From assembly GCA_012934845.2 (NCBI GenBank), contig WNNJ02003028.1:62001-126000 (forward strand): 64,000 nt of DNA, read 5' to 3'. Below the pieces are notes generated by a model. That model saw only the letters and a list, made by a program, of their open reading frames with translations. It was not told the origin of the DNA and made no database searches. Shown here piece after piece: positions 46,340-58,334 of the stretch; the stretch's first letter is position 1; each line of letters opens with the position of its first letter. The stretch comes from Pomphorhynchus laevis. Its lineage: Eukaryota; Acanthocephala; Palaeacanthocephala; Echinorhynchida; Pomphorhynchidae. The translations under genes were made by a program, and so were the position numbers.

Positions 46340-47320
46340 AAATTTATTTTTAATAATATTTTGTTGATTTTTATTGACGTAAAAATGTGTTTTATGGATA
46401 TTTTATACTATATTTTTCATATTTATATTTAAAGAATTTTATACTGTATTTAGATTAAAAATAAAGATAAATAATTACAAATAATAAATAATTATATAAA
46501 ATTTTATTCAATTTATATTAATATCAAGTTAAAATAAAGATTGAAATCTAAAATAAAAGTCAATTTTTTGAATTGACTAATAAATAACAGGCGATGTATC
46601 AGAATAAATATTAGAGGTCATCATTTTTTAAAACGTATTACAAAATTTAATTTCCAATAGCTAACTGTTTTCTAATAGTTAACTATTGGAATAAAAATAT
46701 TGAAATATAAATTGTTACAAGTTATGTGATAAAAATAATATCGTTAGCACATATTTGGCCCTCTGTACTGTTTTATTGAGAATACATACTGAAATGTTAC
46801 ATGACTGTGGATTTTATAAAAACGTCTATCTTTATTTTAAACGTGTGCTATAAAATACTCAATTATCAAAAAGTTATTTTAAATATCATTTTAATATAAA
46901 AACATCTAAAAGTCCCAAAAGTTGATTAAAAACATCAAAATAATCAAAATTTTTATTGTAGCAAAATCGAAAAAGGTTTATTCAAATTTTCAAACACAAC
47001 TGTGTTCATCATAAGAAATTGTATCAGTAGCTGTTTAACTTTGTGTATTTTTATATCATTTTAGTAAAACAGCTGCATATCGGTTAGTTCAAAGAATAAA
47101 ATAAAAACACAAAATACACTGAACAGAAACGAGTATCTTTTTCAATCAAAAAAATATGTAAAACCCAGCAAAACAAAAACAATTAGTTGTTTCTTATACT
47201 ATAATGTTTGTAATAATAAACAGTATAATAAACTTAACTTGACAATTAGTAATTTAGAAGAAATTCATTGCAATCAAAAGAAAATATAATACAAATTATA
47301 CAAAAGAATTATTAAAGCTG
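46340..47320. other. AT-rich spacer
   Basis: Apart from short YIDD-element tail pieces at 46440-46620, nothing is recognised. Confidence 0.5.
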
Positions 47321-47330
47321 CATCAGTTTA

Positions 47331-47572
47331 CATTTAGTTAATACTTTCTGATACATTACCTTTTAAACTAACATAAATTTAACGAAAAAAACTAACGAAA
47401 TTGATAATAAGGTTTAACATAACGGAGAAATACATTATATTTCTACCTTTGAATAAATTTAGCATGTAACCATTATTTTTCTACACTTAAATAATAGTTT
47501 ATACGCTATTTTTGAGTTCACATTTAGTTAATACTTTCCGATACATTACTTTTTAAACTAACATAAATTGAT
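47331..47572. repeat. 188-bp-spaced direct repeat
   Basis: CACATTTAGTTAATACTTTC, then GATACATTAC.TTTTAAAC and TAACATAAATT, occurs at about 47331 and 47519 with two or three differences. Confidence 0.85.
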
Positions 47573-47814
47573 ATGCGTTATTGCAGCTATTACGATATCA
47601 TCAGATCCATAGTATCAATGGCATTTTAAATTTATTAAGAAAAATAGTTAAATTTATTTATTATTAACTAAATTTGAATAATATTTCATTAATGACGTGC
47701 GTAGTGTATAAATAAATTTGGAAATAATTTATATTATATTTATAATAATATCGTTTAAATTATTATAGAGGAGTTAAAACTGATATAAATTACTTTATAT
47801 TACTTTATATTTTA

Positions 47815-48200
47815 TTTTTTGAAGTAATTTTCTGAAAATGCCAAAAGAGATTAGCGAAATATCAAATAAAATTTCCACCTTTTTATTCAGCTCGAATAAC
47901 TCTAGACATTTTATTGTTTTTTGCTCATTATCAACCGTTTTATTGGAGCTGGATCAACGAAGAGGAAAATTTTATTAATATTTGGCTAACCTCTGTTAGC
48001 ATCTTCAGAAAATTTTCTGAAGATGCTAACAGAGGTTAGCTCTTCAGAAAATTGATGCTAACCTCTGTTAGCATCTTCAGAAAATTTTCTGAAGATGCTA
48101 ACAGAGGTTAGCGAAATATCAATAACATTTCCATTTTTTCTTTGATCCAGCTCCAGTAATTCTGTATCAATAATCGAACATTATCAACTATTTAAAAACA
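47815..48200. repeat. palindromic hammerhead-like element, nested copies
   Basis: 47830-47900 is one right-arm-like copy (CTGAAAATGCCAAAAGAGAT, then TAGCGAAATATCAAAT). 47945-48160 begins GGAGCTGGATCAA and contains the CTAACCTCTGTTAGCATCTTCAG arm three times in alternating orientation before ending CTTTGATCCAGCTCC. The end is followed by TATCAATAAT and ATTATCAACTATTTAAAA, also found after the 31-kb copy. The alternation means multiple nested hairpins. Confidence 0.85.
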
Positions 48201-48204
48201 AATT

Positions 48205-49435
48205 GAACAATTAAACAATACAATTGAAATTTCAGAGACAATAAAATTAACTACAAATAAATTTAAATTTGATCAATATTAGACATCATAAATACCAAAA
48301 TACAAAAATGACAAAACGCTGCAAAACATATATCAATTTTAGCATAGATTATAACCTCCTAGTGCTGCCCTCTAAACATTTATGCCCATAGAAATGAATA
48401 AAAATGTTGATAGTCAAGCTGTTTTATAATCATTTTAATATTATTTACGTAAATTTTTGTTAGTTTATAAAAAATTAATAATTTAAACAGTAAAGTATTA
48501 TTACTTAAAATAATTTTAATATATTTATTATTAATTTTAATTTGCATAATATTTCAATTAATCTGATAGAATTACATTCGAATGAAAATAAACATTTGGT
48601 TTTTTGGCGAAATTCATTCGATAAAAATGGATTACGCCAGAAAACCAAATTTCAATAAATGTAATTACTTATGTTGTCGAAGACTATTATCGCCTAATTT
48701 AATCTATAATTTAAAAATGTTTATATGAGAATCTTAAAATTTTCTAAAATTCATTTTTTATAACTAATGACGTTTTATAAACCGCTAAATATAATATACC
48801 ATATTTCAAAATAAAGATTGGATGTCATGAGGAGGAACTGCTTTTTTATCAGGTTTCGATCCACCATTTTAAAACTCAACATAGCAGTAAGTCCATTATA
48901 AATAAATTATATATAATTTATATCAAGATAAAATTAGAATTTGAACGAAAGTCAATATAAAAATAAATAAGTTTAATGGTAACTTACTTGAAGTTGCAAG
49001 AAAACGATAGATGCTATTTTAGCAACAATTTCCTCTTACAATTAACTATTTAATTTGATATATTTAATGAAAAATAATAAACTGTTCAATTTAAATAAAA
49101 ACGTTTTCAGACTATGATTAAAAATAATATTGATATTTTAAAAATATTAAAATAACATTGATAATTTTGATAAAAGATAATAGAACATTTAATTACAAAT
49201 AAAAAGTTACCTGTCAATGATTAAGGATAGTTTGGATCAAAAATAGTAATAAATAGCAATGAAACGTCAAAGAATTTCTTGATTTATAATAAATATTAAT
49301 TTTCATTATCAATTTTATCTCACATAATCTAATTTAATAGTAATCTCACATAATTATGATGTGATGTAATAATAACATAATCCAAAATAGAGTATATGTA
49401 TTTTGTTCTATGGTTGATTTGTTCAATATTTAATA
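48205..49435. other. AT-rich spacer with one short reverse YIDD fragment
   Basis: 48815-48900 is a reverse, partly rearranged piece of the YIDD-element 3' region (GAGGAGGAACTGC, ATCAGGTTTCGATCC, CAACATAGCAGTAAG). The rest shows no features. Confidence 0.5.
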
Positions 49436-49439
49436 ATTT

Positions 49440-49578
49440 GATATTTGATTTCTTCGATTTTGACATGTTCGATCTTTGATTTGTTCGATTTTGACATGTT
49501 CGATTTTTGATTTGTTCGATTTTGACATGTTCGATCTTTGATTTGTTCGATTTTGACATGTTCGATCTTTGATTTACA
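49440..49578. repeat. 32-bp minisatellite, ~4 copies
   Basis: Unit TGTTCGATTTTGACATG followed by TTCGATCTTTGATT, repeated with one or two changes. The open frames through it are by-products of the repeat length. Confidence 0.9.
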
Positions 49579-49688
49579 ATGTATATAGATGAGACACTTG
49601 CAATGTTTCTATATTGCAATGTATATATACGAAATGGTGTTGATTGATAGACTGGACTTCGATTCACGACTTTCAATCACCATGTCAC

Positions 49689-49691
<3 letters not shown>

Positions 49692-49753
<62 letters not shown>
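49692..49753. repeat. (TA)n microsatellite
   Basis: About 31 uninterrupted TA dinucleotides. Confidence 0.98.
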
Positions 49754-49755
<2 letters not shown>

Positions 49756-49996
49756 CAACAATATTTACCGAACCGTAATCCAGGGTCATTTAGAGACACT
49801 ATGTATACAATTCAAAAGTTTATATTTGAAAAAATTATATTTATATACGACATATATAACTATTTATATAATGTTATGAAAATCGCTTGAAACTGTGATC
49901 AAGGAGCCTAAACTGGCTACGATTGATTTTTAATCCATATTTGCTGTTAAATAACTGGACTTTGATCATCAGCTCTATCAGTTTAATGTATCACAC

Positions 49997-50058
49997 CGAA
50001 ACGCTCCTAACCACCCGCAATCATCGTCAGTCGGATGAAGTGGTTAGGATGCGTTTCG
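49997..50058. repeat. short inverted repeat near right arm
   Basis: CGAAACGCTCCTAACCAC and GTGGTTAGGATGCGTTTCG pair over 16 bases around a GC-rich loop. GTCGAAACGC recurs at about 50140, just before the right arm of the large inverted duplication begins. Possibly a MITE end or target-site hairpin. Confidence 0.75.
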
Positions 50059-50428
50059 ACTAAATATACTATACTATATAGTATAGACTATACTTATATA
50101 TATGTATATATTGAAATATTTGTAGCTTGTATAAATATAGTCGAAACGCAAATTAAAACTAAAATGTTTTAACTAACGAATTAATAGCTGCTAATTGCTT
50201 CTTCAAAATGAAGACAAACCTTGTTATAATCAAGCAAAGTATTATTATCAAATGCAACTCGTCTTAGAATTTGTTTCAAATTCCAATATTTTCTCTTTAT
50301 ATATTAGAGTTCATGTATCTTCCAAGCTAGAATTAAGATATGAGTTCGATCTCGAAAAATTCAAATTCGAGTGCTATTTGATTAAAATATAGCCATATAA
50401 TGTTAATTAAATTAATTCGTATCAAGCG

Positions 50429-50632
50429 TTGCCATTGAATTTCCTGCTTATCAGTTATATGTCGACGGTGCCATTTCCAGAGGTGATAATAACATTATCT
50501 TGCAACACTGGTTTATATTTTTCCACGCCAGATTATGTTTATATTGGCGATATAACTTTAAATGCTAAGAGTGAAATGAAAATAAAAAATCAAAAGTTAT
50601 ATATACATTTAATTTATCATTTAGTCTGTTGA
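50429..50632 (+). CDS. uncertain frame in right arm (copy of 39702-39499)
   Basis: Same 67-residue frame as in the left arm, identical in protein. The frame is open a further six codons upstream (SYQALPLN...). If it were an exon, AAGAGTGAAA at its end offers only a poor donor. Two identical copies in a slightly diverged duplication could mean constraint or simply recent origin. Confidence 0.3.
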   Translation: MPLNFLLISYMSTVPFPEVIITLSCNTGLYFSTPDYVYIGDITLNAKSEMKIKNQKLYIHLIYHLVC

Positions 50633-52228
50633 TATGAAACACGAATATGCACTGAAACACCGGTACGTTCTGTATTCAATAAGCTGTTTTAAATTTGATG
50701 GTATTCAACTTTATTTAAAGGTTATTTACCAGCCTGCATTGATAGTTGATTGTGGAAATTAGGCCTCTTTAATTTATATGCAGAATTACTATTGATTTAT
50801 GCTGCTGGAACGATTTTTCCATAGAGTACAAGATTTATAAACTTTGCATTTGTAACGTCTATAGATTAGACACAATGTTTCTAACTTTATATTAATACAT
50901 GAATTGAATGACTATTGTCAAGATTAAAATAATCACTTTATAACAATGGACAAAGCAAGTCAGCGGATATATTCCTAGACAAGCTTATGTTCTCAATGAC
51001 GAATAGTGATGTATTTCCTAGTAATTGAATTGTAACATTTTACATCCTCATAAAGGTCTTTAATTTCGTATAAAAACATTTTAGCATTGTTTTAACGTTA
51101 TAATAAAAATATGGTTCATTAATACATTATTTAATAATTATTTCAAATTTTACAATTTACTTGCAACTTTGGAAATTTACAACATTAGCTTTTTTTGAAA
51201 AATTCCAATTTTTAAGAGATAGCGAATTGATTTATAAATCCACGTTTCTCGTTATAATCCTGATAGATATATCATCTATTAAATCTACAAATAGTCTTTA
51301 TCAACTAAAAATCCAGATAATTGGTGTATAATTAAGTTTTTTCAAATTACAGATTAAACATATTTATTTTAAATAATTATAACATTTTTTAAAAACGTAT
51401 TTATTTTATCCTGTTATTGTACTGAAAAGTACATTCCACTCCGTAGTGCAAACTCTTATCAGCTACTTGAATTACGCAAACTGATGTCTTACATTCGTTT
51501 GAAAGTCAAGTGAACTTGAACTGTTTACTTTTAACAAGTTCAAGTAAACAAGTTTTATAAACAAGTTTATTGAACTACAAATAAATAACTTAAATTAAGC
51601 TCTAATAAATAAGTTATTATTTATGGATGCGGTATTATTTATACAATAGCGCATCCGAAACACCTCAATTATAAGCCCTTCTTTGTTTTATTAATAATAT
51701 TATTATATCAAATAAATATTAAAGATAGTTAAATAGTTAAATTTAAACTTTTTATTTAAAGTTCATGAAACTTATTTATTGAACTTGTCTGATATATAAA
51801 CAAGTTTTTATAAATGCTATTAGTTATGTATTTATATTACTGTTATATAGTATAAATAGTTTGAATTTATTTCTTAAGCATTCATTTTGCATATTGACTG
51901 TTGAATATATAGACTAGTTTGAACACATATTTTTAATCAATTTACAAATGCGGTGATGTTTCTGTTTGAATATACATCTCAAAATATTGATTAAACGTCA
52001 TTTTCAAAATCCGAAACTTATTTTAAATACAATATCGTAAAATGTTTCTAAAAATGCATATCTAATTTGCGAGTGCATTCTTTCTGCATTTAATTTCGAA
52101 CTATAAATTCTCTTTGGCAGAAAATTTACCCCTATTCTAAATAAATGTAATTAATCAAATCTCTTTAATATATTTCCAATAATAACAAAATAGCAAATAT
52201 CACTAGATCGTTCAGCTAATCAATTAAT

Positions 52229-52435
52229 TTGACAGCTGATATAAAGTCCAGTAAGTTCTTAATATACAGGCCATTTTTCTATATTGAACGCAATAGCACA
52301 CGTGCTAGTATAGTTCACTTATCAGATTACTTGACATACTGCTATCTGCTCTCACTTGCATTTGCTCCGTTTTTACCATATCCTCAGGCATTATTTGCAC
52401 AATGCAGTACATATACTCTCACACAAATGCTTTAA
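52229..52435 (+). CDS. uncertain frame in right arm (copy of 37733-37527)
   Basis: Differs from the left-arm frame by one residue. A TTAATATACAG acceptor-like site at about 52268 precedes the protein-like part. Not recognised. Confidence 0.3.
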   Translation: MTADIKSSKFLIYRPFFYIERNSTRASIVHLSDYLTYCYLLSLAFAPFLPYPQALFAQCSTYTLTQML

Positions 52436-53094
52436 AATGCTCCAAGTCAATAAGGTAATTCTCAAGTTATCTAGAGGCTAGTCTCTTAATGCAAATGATT
52501 ATATTAGATTTTTGAAACATTATCAAATAATTTTAAAGTAACATCCTTTGATGTGCTTTTAATCAGTGGTTATTGTGGATTTTGATCCCTCATTAAAATA
52601 ATTTTATAGTTAACACGAATACTTGTGGCATGTTATTACTCTTTCAAATATAATTGACCTTTGAATCTTATTAATGCAAGTAACGGTGCAGTTATGCATA
52701 AAATGCAACCTGAGAATTTCATTGTTAATAACTCATTTCACAATTATATTTTACTGTACTGATTATGAATTCAATTAAGATTTTATGCAGTTATATTCAA
52801 TTTTAGTTTAATTTTTACAACCTCGGTTCCTTATTTTAAAATGCAGAGTGAATTTATTTCAAAATAGCATTGCTGTATCTTATTAAATTCACGAGCGTGC
52901 TAATTTAATTAGCGAATGCTCTATTACTGTGCGTTATTACTAAAATTTCTTACTATTTTAAATATTATACATTTATATTTTAAAATCAGTAACAAATTTT
53001 AGATTATTTATTAATAAATGTATTAATTTATTAATAAATTTTTTAATTACTTTAGGGGAACAATTTTAAATAAATTAATATTTATTAAATAATT

Positions 53095-53355
53095 GAAAAA
53101 CATGTAAGCCAGACGCGATAGAATGACGAATGCCGTTTCGTTATCACAATGACTCATCAGTGCCCAGTCCCTCCCACTACTGGATGCAGAGGAGGACTGT
53201 ACTTTTCTAGTTCATCACATATTGATTCTTTCATTGATTGCCGTCTGTCAGTCGTCCTCTGCATCCAGTAGTGGGAGGGATCTGGCATTGATGAGTCATT
53301 GTGATGACAAAACGGCATTCGCCATTCTTTCGCGTCTGGCTTACCTGTTTTACAA
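53095..53355 (-). ncRNA. GC-rich palindrome with exact hammerhead core
   Basis: Two 96-base arms (53104-53199, 53249-53344) are about 91% complementary around a 49-base loop. On the complement, the arm at 53199-53104 reads CUGAUGAG (53160-53153), a UCAU/AUAA hairpin, CGAAAC (53140-53135), ACG-loop-CGU and the triplet GUC (53127-53125): every conserved hammerhead core position in type-I order with a 3-bp stem III. In the other arm stem II is perfect (GUCAU/AUGAC) but two core bases differ. Weak point: the bases flanking the core do not pair convincingly as stem I. No protein frame. Confidence 0.6.
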
Positions 53356-53359
53356 GAAA

Positions 53360-54170
53360 TTCACGCGGAATGGTCTCACTCTCCTTTAATAAATAATTTA
53401 TTTTTTAATTTTTAGCTGATATGTTTCTTCAAATCAATTAATTTTAATGAATATTTGTAAAAACAATAATTGGATTTTCTCCAAAATTCTTTTTTATCCA
53501 TCTGCTTCATTGCATTTCGAGTTAGACGTTTCAATCATTCATCTGTAATTATCTTCATCTGCCTCGCGATGAAGTTCGCTAACTTTATCTAACTATAGCT
53601 TTTATAACTGAATAAGTGCGAAAGAAAAAATTGTTCGTGAACTATTTATGAGTTTATATCAATGCCTATCGTGATACACAATGATCAGTTACCTTTTTGC
53701 TTTTTAAGCAAATAGTCGACAATATATTTATATAATATTTATTTAAATAGTTATTATAAATATTTATTTTTATAAAAATGTTGAGGATATAAGATCAAAT
53801 CTTTATTTCAAAATAATCATATTTTTAATTTTGTTGATGTGTAACTTTATATCTGCGTAATTATCAACTTCACTATTTCTTTGACAAATTACAAATATCT
53901 GTTATTATAATAACACTATCTTTTATTAAAATAAATATCAAATTGTTTGCATTGTAATTATGTAAATCCTTAATTAAATAATAGTATAAAAATTGATTTA
54001 GCACACTGATGTTATACAACCTTTAAATGTGGTATGATTTTATAAGTGCATTCAAAACGAATGGTATAAATGGTATTATTTTAAAAATTTAATAACAATG
54101 TAAGTTGATAGTTCTAAATTTACGTGTTCTTTGACAAAAAGCACTTAAATTGCTGTTGTGATAATAATTG
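53360..54170. other. spacer, nothing recognised
   Basis: A stretch near 53460-53600 has one fairly open frame on the complement (KLANFIARQMKIITDE) with no identifiable domain. The rest is AT-rich. Confidence 0.4.
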
Positions 54171-54173
54171 CAG

Positions 54174-54204
54174 CTTGTAAGCTGTAGGTTTTACAGCTTA
54201 CAAG
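54174..54204. repeat. 13-bp perfect hairpin
   Basis: CTTGTAAGCTGTA (54174-54186) and TACAGCTTACAAG (54192-54204) with a 5-base loop. Confidence 0.9.
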
Positions 54205-54503
54205 ATTCTTGTTAAATCTTAGATTTCTATCTGCATATAATAAGTTTTGATAAAACTATTTCTGTTTACAAAATCTCAGGTTACACACAATCGAATAACA
54301 TTTGATAAGTAACTTCATTAGCCATTATGATTAATTCCCTATTTTAAAGAAAATATTTTATGATAATTTTTAATTTAAATTTTAGATATTTCATTGGTTA
54401 CAAAGTAATTTAATCTGAATTTTGAATATCAGATTAAAAATTATCATGAAACGACCAAGTTATTAATGCCTCCATCGCAATGCCTTCATCGTTATGCATC
54501 CGT

Positions 54504-54542
54504 CGACGTTGGCATTACGATATACTCATAATGCCAACGTCG
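54504..54542. repeat. 14-bp perfect GC-richer hairpin
   Basis: CGACGTTGGCATTA and TAATGCCAACGTCG around an 11-base loop, in AT-rich DNA, with no adjacent gene. Possibly the core of a small fold-back element. Confidence 0.9.
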
Positions 54543-54942
54543 TTTCTTTATAATTTTTTGTTCTTTCTATTTATATATTATATTCGATTTAATAGTATCA
54601 ATATTATAAACATAATTTGGATTATAAATTTTGTTAAACTAATGGTTTTTCTATGATTTTTACTAATCACGAACATTTTTTATTGGATCATGAAATAAAA
54701 ATTTTATAAAGAGAAACATTCCACAATTTGAGCTCAACATTTTAATTGATCAAAACTGTATTTATTCTGAACTCGGTTTTTCTAGTACTGCAGATTTTGG
54801 TAGATAATTTTATCAATAAATTTTGGTAGATAATAAAATGAATATCAAATATTAAAATCAATTGATATTAGTTTAAAACATACTTTTATTAAAAAGATCT
54901 CTTTTCTTTAAAAAGAAATTTAGATATATCCATATAGATTAT

Positions 54943-55113
54943 AATATTAAATATTGTTAAAAATCCAGAAATCTGCTTTATTAAATATTTTTCTTCTTGA
55001 TATTTACGATATTGTTAATCTGAGATTTTTTCAATATTAAATATTGTTAAAAATCCTGAAATCTGCTTTATTAAATATTTTTCTTCTTGGTATTTACGAT
55101 TTTGTTAATAATA
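54943..55113. repeat. ~90-bp tandem duplication
   Basis: AATATTAAATATTGTTAAAA, ATCC.GAAATCTGCTTTATTA and AATATTTTTCTTCTTG.TA recur at about 54943 and 55033. Confidence 0.85.
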
Positions 55114-55114
55114 T

Positions 55115-55600
55115 GGTTAATAAATATGTAATGATATTAGTTTTCTTCAAAATAATTTAAATAAATTAATAGATTTTTAAACAAGGTAACTATATGAATA
55201 AAATCAAACAAAGAATCGTAAAATGAATCAACAAAATATTATTAAAAATATATTTATTTTTATAAAAATTATATTTTAATACCAAATAATATTTAAAAAA
55301 ATACATGAAATTTTAAGAATTTTCATAATATGTAATATTTGTTTTGTTCGAAATCATTTGAATAATTTAAAAAATGCATGTTTTAAACTAGGGTATTATA
55401 TTATATTTTAAATTAGGTATTATAGATGAATTATTAATTTTACAATGACATTCCTTTTTATGGATTACTATAAAAATAAAATCAAACAAAAAATTGTAAA
55501 ATATATAAATCAACAAAATATTATTAAAAATAAATTTAAACTCTTAAGCGGAAAATTTTTAAAAATTGATAGAAAAAATATAACTTGTAATATAATAAGA
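55115..55600 (+). pseudogene. YIDD-element RT-thumb fragments, two partial copies
   Basis: Two successive worn copies of the segment encoding NHLNNL and IKQKI.KYINQQNIIKNKF (about 55140-55250 and 55290-55560). The second is closest to the consensus and runs into the structured region at 55600. Head-to-tail partial copies as in the 10-14 kb intron. Confidence 0.6.
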
Positions 55601-55730
55601 TACACTAGATAATTTAGACCCGCTACTATGTTAAATTGAGGAATATGGGGCGAAATCTGAGCTGGTTATTTAGATGACTATAATCTTAACTCAGATGCAT
55701 CGTATATTATTAATCAATTCACAAAAAATG
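55600..55730 (+). repeat. structured 3' region of YIDD element, worn copy
   Basis: Contains GACCCGCTACTATGTTAAAT, GGGGCGAAATCTGA and GATGACTATAATCTTA, then CTCAGATGCATCGTATATTA. The stem I block is lost. Confidence 0.55.
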
Positions 55731-55874
55731 ATTTAATATTATTTTTTTATAAATCTAAATTATATAACATCTTATATAATTATTTTTTATATATAATTAT
55801 TTATCTTTATTTTTAAAAATTGACTTTTATTTTAAATTTCAATTTCAATTTAAACTTTATATAAATTATATAAA

Positions 55875-56250
55875 ATAATATATTTAATCAGAAGAAATAT
55901 GTCATTAGCATGTATTTAACCTCGCGGCAATGTTGGGTCGAGGAATAGGGGCCGAAACCTGTTAACATAGCAGTTTCTCCTGATGACTTCTAATCCTTAC
56001 TCTGATAGATCGTCGGTTATTTATTAGCCAATTCATAAAAATTGACTTTTATTTTAAATTTCAATTTCAATTTAAACTTTATATAAATTATATAAAATAA
56101 TATATAAAAATTATCCTTTATTTATAATTATTTAATTATTCGTTATTTAATTATTATTTTATTTATCATTATTTTTTATTTATAAATAGTATAAAATACA
56201 TAGGCTCAGTTAGCTGATCTAATAAATTCATTTTTAAATTTGGAATTTTA
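55875..56250 (+). ncRNA. hammerhead-like 3' region of YIDD element, copy 8
   Basis: Contains AGAAG (55890-55894), AAAUAUGUC, GUC (55937-55939), GAGGAA (55940-55945), GGGGCCGAAACC, UUUCUC (55974-55979), CUGAUGA (55980-55986), CUUCU (55987-55991). Relative to the consensus AGAGG/CCUCU, both strands of stem II changed together to AGAAG/CUUCU. Stem I keeps pairing through a G-U. The tail and junction block (ACATAGGCTCAGTTAGCTGA) follow to 56220. Confidence 0.55.
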
Positions 56251-58330
56251 TAACATGATCAGCAAACAAATTTATTTTTAATTTTTTTTTAAATTTATTT
56301 ATTAAATAAATAAATACAAACATTTTATTTATTTATCTTGTCATTAGTTGAGGACTAGCATTATCTAATGATACTAGCATCAGCTAGTGAAATTTAAAAA
56401 TAAATTTGTAATTTTTATTCTGTGCTAAATGCATATGTTAGTCATTTACATTAATGATAGTTTGTTAAATAATAATATTTAATATTTTTTAAGCTAACAT
56501 TTTCTTACCAAATATAATAATTTTATTGAACAAATAAAAAATTAATATTTAATTATTTGTGAAAACATTTCATCATTTGAACCTTTTACCTTTTTATGAT
56601 TGCAACTAATTACGGATTAAGAATATTTGCGCAACGATTGATCGTGCAAATAGCACTGCCCGCAAGAACTCTGTGTTGCACAGTGGCCACAATGATTATG
56701 TCAATGCTTTGGCTGTAAAATTAGTATTATGTTAATGAAGACTATACTGTGCATCCGAGCAAATCGATCAACGTTTAATTGTCCTGTGAAATCAAATTGA
56801 ATATATTTTGTAATTTGAATAATTGTTTTCAAAAGCATTTGATTAAAATTATTTAATTATTTGAATTATTGTTAATAAATGTTTTATCTATTAATTTTTA
56901 TTATTAATTATTAACATAATTATTTTTCATATAATAATATAATAAAATTTACCAAAAATAAACGATTGTAAACTAAAAATATCTTACATTTATATATTTC
57001 CAGTGAATTACTATGATCCAAGGGAGTTAGATTGGATTCAATGACAAGATTTTATTTGTTGAGATAGTTTAAAATGTACAGTGTTTTTAATTGTCGATAG
57101 CCTGTTTATATTAGAGCACTGAGTTTGGATTCAGTCGTTGCAGTCAGATGTTATGGTAATGCCAGAAAAATAACAGTTATACCGGATTCGGTAAATATTT
57201 TCCCACAGATAAAAAATAAGATGACAGTGCACTTCCATTAGCTTACATACATTTATCTGTACTTGTGTCAATATTAGAGGCACCACCTTTATCACTGATA
57301 CATACTGGGGCTGAATACAATGTGGTCTACAAAATGATCCCCACGCGTATTTATCTTATTGCTAAACAAACAATTGTGTATTAACAAACTAAAGAAATAT
57401 AATAATTAAAGATATCCTGCTGATGTTTGTGCTAAATTGCACCGGTAAAGTCGAAAGGGAATAGACCGGACTAAGTTTCAGTAGACTAAGTCGGGTAAAT
57501 TACTCGTTTTGATTACAATTTGAGTTTAGAACCTTGTTCATAATCAGTGATGCTACATAAAAATAAAACTTTTTAATCAATGTCTAGTTATGTTAGTCAT
57601 AAAAATGCTGGTTAGTTGTTAATTTTTACTTAAGGAAATAATTATTTATTATTTCCTTAAGTTATTTCCCTTTGTTATTTTAGTACATGAATTATCTACT
57701 TAGAGATAAATGATTAAAATTGATTAAGAAGAGCAGAAGAATTATACAATTTTATTTAGTAAAATTGTTTTTAGTGTTGATAACACTAATAACAATAACA
57801 ATTTGAAACCAAAATATTAAAATTACAAATAAATTTTTATCTTTATATCATTTGTAATTATTAATAATATTTAATTATATTAATTATATTAATATAAAAT
57901 ATATTATTATATTATATATAATTATTTTATATTATATTATAGTATAATAATATATTATGATTATAATACCATAATAATATAAATTAAAATTATAATAAAA
58001 TTTATATAAAATTATATAAAATTCCATAAAAAATATTTAATATCTTATATAACAAGGCTCATATAATATTATCAATAATTTATCATTGCTGATTGGATCA
58101 ACATGATTAACATGATTTGTAAGTCAAATTTAAAGATAAATAAAACATATGAAATGAATTATAATTATTAACATCAAATCATAACCAAAGATATTTTAAT
58201 CTCCAGTTAGCATGTCTGAAGTGTGAAGCAGTTGAAAATGTAGGCGTAATTGGCTTTATTTAGAATCGCTATTTGATATGAATTTAGAGGAATAAAACAA
58301 TTTAACTAACAGTTAAACTTGTAAAAGTTA
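56251..58330. other. spacer upstream of the STUB1 terminus
   Basis: AT-rich with two GC-richer patches (56580-56790, 57000-57540) in which no gene could be supported. A 35-base copy of STUB1 coding sequence lies at 58077-58111. Confidence 0.45.
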
Positions 58331-58334
58331 CAGA

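Larger units (their letters stand above)
50154..53041 (+). repeat. right arm of the ~3-kb inverted duplication
   Basis: Counterpart of 36921-39896. It retains the ~90-bp block with GAACTCATATCTTAATTCTAG missing from the left arm. Homology ends abruptly at TAATAAATTT on the outer side. Confidence 0.93.

Noticed and set aside
49329-49879. Two long frames across the minisatellite and (TA)n tract
   Set aside because: They arise from a 32-bp repeat and a dinucleotide run; no protein character.
57230-57380. Short stretch with a faint aspartic-protease-like wording, as in LTR-type elements
   Set aside because: Too short, and without any neighbouring element parts, to support a call.
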